Assembly (NCBI RefSeq): GCF_000801105.2
Contig: NC_079511.1
Location: 14,190,784-14,254,783 of the forward strand
From: Raphanus sativus
Lineage: Eukaryota > Streptophyta > Magnoliopsida > Brassicales > Brassicaceae
Length of the DNA: 64,000 bases
Direction: 5' to 3'
Positions 57,990-64,000 of the stretch are shown piece by piece; positions within the stretch are counted from its first letter, which is position 1, and each line of letters opens with the position of its first letter. Under the pieces are notes generated by a model that was not told the origin of the DNA, searched no databases, and saw only the letters and a program-made list of their open reading frames with translations. The position numbers and the translations under genes are program-made.

Positions 57990-59308
57990 CTAGATTTTGA
58001 TCTGCGCTTTGGAAGCGCGGGTATTATTTTTCACCTTTATGAAAAATATTATTTGTTTGTAATTATTGAATGTATTTATTTTATTAAAATTTTCTTTATA
58101 ATAAATTCGACATATTAGAATGCCTCTGGTAAACTATGTGTTTCTCTGACTTTATTTTAATCTCTTTTCAATCAATATATTTATTTGGCTTATTGTTAAA
58201 ATAAATGATTTTAGAATATAACTGTACAATACTTTTACATTGATATTTTGTTTAAACAGTGTGATATATTTCTATATTAATTAAATATTTACATTGTAAT
58301 TTGTATACAATTCAACATATTTGTCTAGTTTGTTGTTAAAAGAAATGATTTTGAATTCAAATGTACAATACTTTTATATTGTTTATTCTTCAGTTCATAT
58401 AATTTTCTAAATAAATTTCTTTCAATATAAGCTATATTAAAAATTAGTCAACTAAAGAATCTATAAACAATTAATTCAGTTTAATATATAAATTATTTAT
58501 TTCTGCCATATTTAAAATGAAAGTTTATTGATATATTTTTAGGTTGCTACAAACCAACCCGGACCGAAAATGATCCAACTCGAACCTCCTACGATATTTA
58601 TAATATTCGAATGATATTTATTTAATTTAAAAATATAGGGGAAAAATATTGTGTATCACGAAAACATATATGATCAATTAGTGGTTTCCTAAAATGTAGG
58701 AAGTTTAAATGGATTTGCTGATTTTATTTGGATAGATATATTTTTAAAATAAAAATACAATTCAAGTTTCCAAACAATTTTTTTAACTACAATCCAAGTT
58801 TCCAAACAAACTTATTCTTTATAAATGCTATTCAAGTAACCAAACACACCATATTTTTTTAATACTCTTATCCAAGTATCCAAACACACCGAAATTGTAC
58901 TTCAGCTTTAATAAGATAGAAGATTTTTAGGTTGCTACAAACCAACCCGGACCGAAAATGATCCAACTCGAACCTCCTACGATATTTATAATATTCGAAT
59001 GATATTTATTTAATTTAAAAATATAGGGGAAAAATATTGTGTATCACGAAAACATATATGATCAATTAGTGGTTTCCTAAAATGTAGGAAGTTTAAATGG
59101 ATTTGCTGATTTTATTTGGATAGATATATTTTTTATATAAAAATACAATTCAAGTTTCCAAACAATTTTTTTAACTACAATCCAAGTTTCCAAACAAACT
59201 TATTCTTTATAAATGCTATTCAAATAACCAAACACACCATATTTTTTTAATACTCTTATCCAAGTATCCAAACATACCGAAATTGTACTTTAGCTTTAAT
59301 AAGATAGA
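57990..59308 (-). mobile_element. Helitron with duplicated 5' end
   Basis: Same family as 33987-34633: CTAG end with a hairpin carrying one mismatch (58002-58020) and the TCTATCTTATTAAAGC-type 5' end at 59308. Flanks are A (57989) and T (59309). About 388 bp next to the 5' end is present twice in tandem (about 58536-58923 and 58924-59308), so a second TCTATC end lies inside at 58920. No coding. Confidence 0.8.
58536..59308. repeat. 388-bp tandem duplication within the Helitron
   Basis: Both copies contain AGGTTGCTACAAACCAACCC (58541 and 58929), with a handful of substitutions. The duplicated part includes the Helitron 5' terminus. Confidence 0.88.
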
Positions 59309-59309
59309 T

Positions 59310-59704
59310 ATAAAGAGCCAACATGGATCTAAAATTCAATGATAAATTAAATATATAATATCAGAATTACTAAATGATCTTTATAATTGTATATTCATGG
59401 CATAGCATAATGGGAGTTTAATGCAGATTTGTTACAACAGAGTGACAGACCTTAAAAAAAACTGGTTAGATTCAACACTTCTGTTTTGACTTTTGAGTAC
59501 CTAAGCAGGACTCTGTCATGTTTCAAGAAAAAAAAGGAAAAAGAGGACTCTGCAACGTTAACTTGATTAATACGGTGTCGTAAAATAACAATTTGGGCTT
59601 ACAATGGGCCTAAGTTTGCACCACCCCAACGGAGCTAAGCCGCCTCTGTAAATTTCCGAGCCTCCTTATTACTTTTGTCGTCTATCTAGAAATTGCAACT
59701 TAAC
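59310..59704. other. 5' flank of the SF1-like gene
   Basis: Non-coding. A GGGCCTAAG motif near 59606 is of the TGGGCC/GGCCCA class common in promoters of plant housekeeping genes. This and the leader at 60476-60552 are now separated by MITE sequence. Confidence 0.45.
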
Positions 59705-60473
59705 CTTGCTAACATAAGAATCCCGCAAACGCAACAATTTCTAATAGCTATATTAGGGGCTGACTGGTTTTCCCGCTACCACCCGAAAACGCAGTTTTTG
59801 CGGTTCATAGCGGTTGTTGGCGTTTCGAAACAATCACAGAAAACGCTACAAATCGCTTCAAACCGCTCCGTACCTCTTAAAATCAAAAGCTGGTTCCAGC
59901 TAGCGTTTGCGGTTGCGGGCGGTTGCGGGAAGGTAATTTTTTTTTAAAAAACAGAATAAATAAAAATAATACTAAAAATATCCAATAAAAAATTTCAATT
60001 GAAATAATAGAAATTGTAAAATGTATTCATATTATATTTCAATTTATATTATAAAAATTCAAAACTAAAATATTTTCTATAAATTTTTAAAATTGAATAA
60101 TATGATTTTATAAATATAAATTTTATATTTATTATATTATTATGATTTTAATATTTTTTATAATTACATAAAATGTAAATATTGTTAAATTATTATTTAA
60201 CAGATGTTGCGTTTGGTAGTTTACCAGTCATAAGAGTCCCGCAAACGCAACAATTTCTAACAGCTGTACCAGTCGTACAAATCTCTAGAAAACACTTAAA
60301 ACCGCAACCATCCGCACCCGCAAACTCCCGCAACCGCAACCGTAACCGTTGCGGTTACACCAGTCAGGCCCTTAATCTTACAAATCTCTAGAAAACGTTT
60401 AAAATCGCAACCACCCGTACCCGCAAACTCCCGCATCCGCAAACGCAACCGCTGCGGTTCCACCAGTCACACC
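59705..60473. mobile_element. Truncated outer Tourist MITE hosting a second copy
   Basis: Sequence 59705-59755 and 60372-60473 together match the right third of the 28630-29248 element (CCCGCAAACGCAACAATTTC, then ACAAATCTCTAGAAAACG, then ACCAGTCACACCC and TTA). It is split by the complete copy 59756-60371, so one family member inserted into another. The left part of the outer copy is missing. Confidence 0.65.
59756..60371. mobile_element. Tourist-type MITE, complete inner copy
   Basis: 616 bp, TTA on both sides (59753-59755, 60372-60374), with the same GGGGCTGACTGGT / ACCAGTCAGGCCC ends as the copy at 28630-29248. Sequence is close to that copy throughout. Confidence 0.78.
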
Positions 60474-60552
60474 CTTAAAACCTACATTACATAGCCCTCT
60501 TTTCATCTCTTTGCTTTCTCCCAAATCTGGAACCCTAGTTCTCGAGCTCGCT

Positions 60553-61702
60553 ATGGATTCCGTCGAATTGAATCCTTCTTCTCATCCCCTCGATCAACCT
60601 GGTGACGACAAGAACCAATCCGAGGACACCACAATCCATAGGAAGCGTCGGAGCAGGTGGGCTGACGACGAGCCGAAGCCGACGATTCAGCTGCCCGATT
60701 ACATCAAGGAGATTCAGGTTTTGAACAGCAGGCTGCTTGATATCAGTAGGCTGCTTGAGTCCGGTATGGCTTTGGATGATAGACCCGAGGGGCAGAGGTC
60801 GGCTTCGCCAGAGCCCGTGTATGATAACATGGGGATTAGGATCAACACTAGGGAGTACAGAGCGAGGGAGAGGTTGAATAGAGAGAGGCAGGAGATTATA
60901 TCTCAGATTATTAAAAAGAATCCTTCTTTTAAACCTCCCGCGGATTACAGGCCTCCCAAGCTCCACAAGAAGCTCTTCATCCCGATGAAGGATTATCCCG
61001 GTTATGATTTCATTGGTCTTATTATTGGTCCCAGGGGGAATACTCAGAAGAGGATGGAGAGGGAGACTGGTGCTAAGATTTTGATTAGGGGTAAAGGGTC
61101 TATGAAAGAAGGGAGGCTGGATATGAAGTACGACCCTGCTGAAAATGAGGATTTGCATGTTTTGGTTGAGGCTGAGACTCTGGAGGCACTTGAAGCTGCT
61201 GCTGGTATGGTTGAGAAGCTTCTTCAGCCTGTTGATGAGGTGTTGAACGAACACAAGAGGCAACAGCTGAGGGAGCGGAACTAGAAGGGATGAAGATTTC
61301 TGTAGGCTGTGTGGTGAGCCTGGGCATAGGCAGTTCGCGTGTCCATCTCGTTTGAATACCTTTAAAAGTGATGTGCTTTGCAAGATTTGTGGCGATGGTG
61401 GACACCCTACTATTGATTGCCCCGTGAAGGATACTAATGGGAAGAAAATGGATGACGAATATCATAACTTTTTGGCTGAGTTAGGAGGAAATCTCCCTGA
61501 ATCTTCTCTCAAACAGAGTACTAATACTTTGGCTCTTGGACCGGGAAGTAATCCTCCATGGGCTAGCAATGGGGGCAGTGGGGCAAGTGCGCATCCTGGC
61601 TTAGGGTCAAATCCAGCCAAACCCTCCAAAGAATATGATGAAAAAAATCCAGATGGCCAATTCGGCGATACAGGCAATGAATGGTTATCGGTTAGAAGGT
61701 AA
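60553..61702 (+). pseudogene. SF1: SF1-like splicing factor, frameshifted and truncated
   Basis: From the ATG at 60553 an open frame of 243 codons encodes the N-terminal half of plant splicing factor 1 (branch-point binding protein). It has an RKRRSRW U2AF-ligand motif at about residues 30-36, a helix-hairpin region, and a KH/QUA2 domain with the [17 protein letters not shown] loop. The frame stops at 61282 after a deletion. The two CCHC zinc knuckles ([14 protein letters not shown] and [14 protein letters not shown]) follow in another frame to 61702. Further losses are an in-frame gap near residue 50, a gap after KGSMKEGR, and removal of most of the RRM, of which only [13 protein letters not shown] remains, again out of frame. 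The C-terminal proline-rich half is absent. Family knowledge: SF1 recognises the intron branch point. Arabidopsis SF1 (At5g51300) lies beside ACD5, as here, so this is a decaying ancestral copy rather than a retrocopy. A short N-terminal KH protein could still be made. Confidence 0.85.
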
Positions 61703-63327
61703 AATTTAGAATTTGAAACTGGTCATTTTGGCTTTAAGCATATGATAAAGGTTTTCATCCTGAAAAGTTTTACGTTTTAGAAAATATATTTTTCCGGAAT
61801 TATCATTATTTTAGACTTGCAGTTGCAGGATGAACCAAGTTGAGCATGTTGTGTGATACTGCCTTTTCCGAAAGTTTTTCCCCTTTTATGTTCCTTTTTT
61901 ATGTAATTCTCTGTTTATAGTTTTGTAAGATGTTAACTAATTGATGTAAATAGCTCGTTTAATCTGGTTACTGTTGTGTTTGTGAGCAGTCCCACAGCTA
62001 AAGGAGCATCTGTTCTGGTATTCAACTCTAATTTCGTCTTCTTTGTTTATTTAGTAACTCCTAACGTGTTTTCTGGCCCGCATTTGTTTTCAGTTTCTTT
62101 TCCATGTGACAAGATTTAAAGTACCAGTAGCATAGGTTCCAGAAGTTTGTCCCTCTTATTCTATATTGACATAAACCTTTTGTTTTCTTCTATTGTCTTA
62201 AACTTTTTTATAGGTGTGATGTTTCTTGGAGCCTCTTGTACCGTGATTTTCTTACATCTTTCTTGTTGGAAGTTTGGGACTCACATCTTATTATCTTAAC
62301 CCCTTGCTATGCTGTTGTGAAATATGCAGAGATTCAGGCTTGGAAGCTCCCAGTTCATACTGTTTCCTTCATAAATGCCATAAGATATTTTATTTGTTAC
62401 TAATAATTTATTTTCTGTACCTTTTCAGTTTGGGATTTGAATCTTTTGGTGGTATTGGTGTCCACATATCATATCTAGTTCCTGAAACATCTGTGGATCA
62501 TTTAAACTCTTTTTTTTTTTGATAGAAAGCTTTTTTAATAAGTTAGGTGCAGACTGACCATAGAAACCAATGTTTTGTGTGTGCTCACGTTAACAATTTT
62601 GGTAAGTGGTGTGATTGATAGTAGGGATATTCGCATGGGAACATATTCGTATGGAGGAAGTTGCGCATCCGCTTTTGTTCAGTTCGTTGTCATTGGCAAA
62701 CTGGAAAACCCCTGGTCTGAGCCAACGGTGTTAATGTTTCTTGTGTTAAGTGAAGGCATTGTTTCGGAAGAATACATATATACATCTCTTTAGAGAAAAC
62801 AAGAAATTTTCTGTTATCTAATTATTATTATTTTAAACACTGATCTCGCTTAGAAGGTTAAAGAAATTTTAGATCGGCTTTTTAGATACTATTTATGAAC
62901 TATCTATCCATTTGTTAACACACAAGATCGGCTCTCAGATGCAATGTTTTTCTCATAGATATAAGTATTATCAAAACAAAGAGTACAGTAAGTAGATGTG
63001 CAATAAGATGACAGGTGAACTTAAACGCGTAATTTAACTTTACCTATAGAAAGCTAATTAGCTGTATAAAATTATATACGAGCTTAAAAGAGCTGAAGGA
63101 AAAAAAAGAGGAACATATAAAAGGGAGGCCCAAGTATGTAATTAGCCCATAATGGCCCATTCAGATCTAGAAATTCTCCGATGCTCAACATATTCTTTCC
63201 TCCTAAAACGACGACCGTTGACGATCATCGTCGTAAACCGAAAAAAACAAAATCAAATTCATTGACGAATTGTGTATTTTTAATTTCGAAAGCTGAAGAA
63301 ACATCGATTTGATTTAGCTCGAGTACA
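61703..63327. other. Spacer between SF1-like and ceramide-kinase-like genes
   Basis: No supported gene. The last ~200 bp contain AGGCCCAAG and ATGGCCCATTC motifs (63126-63166) and a TATAAAAG (about 63117), consistent with the promoter of the next gene. Confidence 0.5.
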
Positions 63328-63788
63328 ATGGACAAAGGGCACGAAGATTCCGGCAGCAATGTGGATCGGGATTGTGAATTGTCGGTAATGAGCGGGTGTT
63401 TTCACTTGGATCATGTGGGGGATGTTTTGCTTGCACGGAATCAACATGGTTTGTCCTGGAAATGTTTGGATTCTTCAGATTGTGTAAGATTCCTCAATTG
63501 ATTTATATGTGTTTATCTCTTCCTCGGATTAAATCACATAGACGACTCGGTTCGTTGACTTTCATGTCTGCACAAATTACTGTTTGATTCTCGTTGTTAA
63601 AATCTAGCTTCTGTTTTTTTTTGTGTGTTCAGGAGGGAACGACTTGTTTGGGAATTGGAAGTTGGGAGAACACTGAAGAAACTGAGATCAAATTCTCTGA
63701 TATTTATGCTGTGGAGTTTGATAGCTATGGCTTGGTGCATAGTCCCAAGTCAGGCCTTGGTCATTCTTTCATAAAATACATAGAAGTT
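63328..63788 (+). CDS. ACD5: ACD5-like ceramide kinase, first exons (partial or truncated)
   Basis: Exon 1 is 63328-63483 (52 codons from ATG). A 149-bp intron with GTAAGA donor (63484) and TTCAG acceptor (ending 63632) follows in phase 0. Exon 2 from 63633 reads EGTTCLGIGSWENTEETEIKF in part. The N-terminus (EDSGSNV, SGCFHLDHVGDV, HGLSWKC, SDIYAVEF, GLVHSPK) recalls Arabidopsis ceramide kinase ACD5 (At5g51290), which phosphorylates ceramide and restrains cell death. The part seen is only the N-terminal PH-like region; no kinase motifs are in the window. Recognisable similarity fades after GLVHSPK, and the frame stops at 63789-63791. Either exon 2 ends at a donor such as AA|GTCAGG (63747) or the gene is truncated. 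The following 210 bp are AT-rich without a further exon I can recognise. Confidence 0.7.
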
Positions 63789-63791
63789 TAG

Positions 63792-64000
63792 TTAAATTAA
63801 ATTAAATATGAACGTATCAAAAATCACAAGCTGAAATATCAAACAAAATCCAAAGCAAAACAATTTATGAATTAGAGAGGATATTGCAATATGCACTTAC
63901 ACAACAAATACAATACTAAAAGAAAAGGAAAACTGATGAAATACATAACTGAAGAAAATTAGAATTTAATGGAAACACAGTATCAAATTAGTTTAATCAA
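63792..64000. other. AT-rich end of window
   Basis: No coding similarity seen. It may be intron of the ceramide-kinase-like gene or unrelated DNA after a truncation. Confidence 0.4.

Noticed and set aside
62274..62793. Short plus-strand frames after the SF1-like pseudogene
   Set aside because: No similarity to the missing SF1 C-terminus or to any family I recognise; composition is that of non-coding DNA.
1..64000. tRNA, rRNA or CRISPR features
   Set aside because: No cloverleaf with convincing A and B boxes apart from the SINE-like segment, no rRNA core sequence and no spaced repeat array; the window is eukaryotic.

Overview
The window is plant nuclear DNA, and the host genes point to the mustard family (Brassicaceae), most likely Brassica or a close relative. 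Every recognisable host gene resembles an Arabidopsis gene, although no single Arabidopsis segment carries them all. The mobile elements (Athila, Helitrons with TC/CTAG ends, Stowaway and Tourist MITEs, Brassicaceae-type LINEs) fit the same family. Most of the sequence is transposon or AT-rich transposon debris. Only one host gene, the KUF1-like F-box/kelch gene, looks fully intact.

Layout. (1) 1-3033: non-coding, with a Stowaway MITE at 1039-1306. (2) 3034-9134: an ATL13-like RING-H2 E3 ligase gene split in codon 261 by a complete Ty1/copia element (3816-8492) on the opposite strand. Its two 265-bp LTRs look identical and the 5-bp target duplication is perfect. (3) 11432-11804: the 3' part of an IBH1-like bHLH gene (minus strand), cut off by an 11,920-bp Athila element (11805-23724). 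That element has 1151-bp LTRs that appear to differ by one base, a 1922-residue gag-pol ORF and an env-like ORF behind a chain of splice-like signals. Its flanks do not share a target duplication. (4) 23725-25400: fragments of two unrelated host genes (a twin-CX3C FAM136A-like gene and an L-type lectin receptor kinase) and a Tourist-like MITE. (5) 26180-27337: the KUF1-like gene. (6) 28.6-47.6 kb: AT-rich transposon debris. It includes a 2.2-kb tandem duplication whose breakpoint lies inside a Helitron, a 5'-truncated LINE with target duplications, several Helitrons, MITEs, and LINE and SINE remnants. (7) 47612-51742: a nested pair, with a 3.4-kb non-autonomous LTR retrotransposon (1557-bp LTRs, 306-bp interior) inside a 5'-truncated LINE; target duplications can be read for both. 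(8) 52.7-59.3 kb: a deleted copia remnant and two Helitrons. (9) 59.7-64 kb: a broken SF1-like splicing-factor gene with a self-nested Tourist MITE in its 5' flank, then the first two exons of an ACD5-like ceramide kinase gene. SF1 and ACD5 are neighbours in Arabidopsis as far as I recall.

The host genes do not form an operon or a shared pathway. ATL13/IBL1 and SF1/ACD5 look like conserved neighbour pairs from two different ancestral blocks. The Athila without a target duplication marks a place where the two sides need not have been adjacent. All identities come from reading the sequence and from family knowledge; no database search was run.
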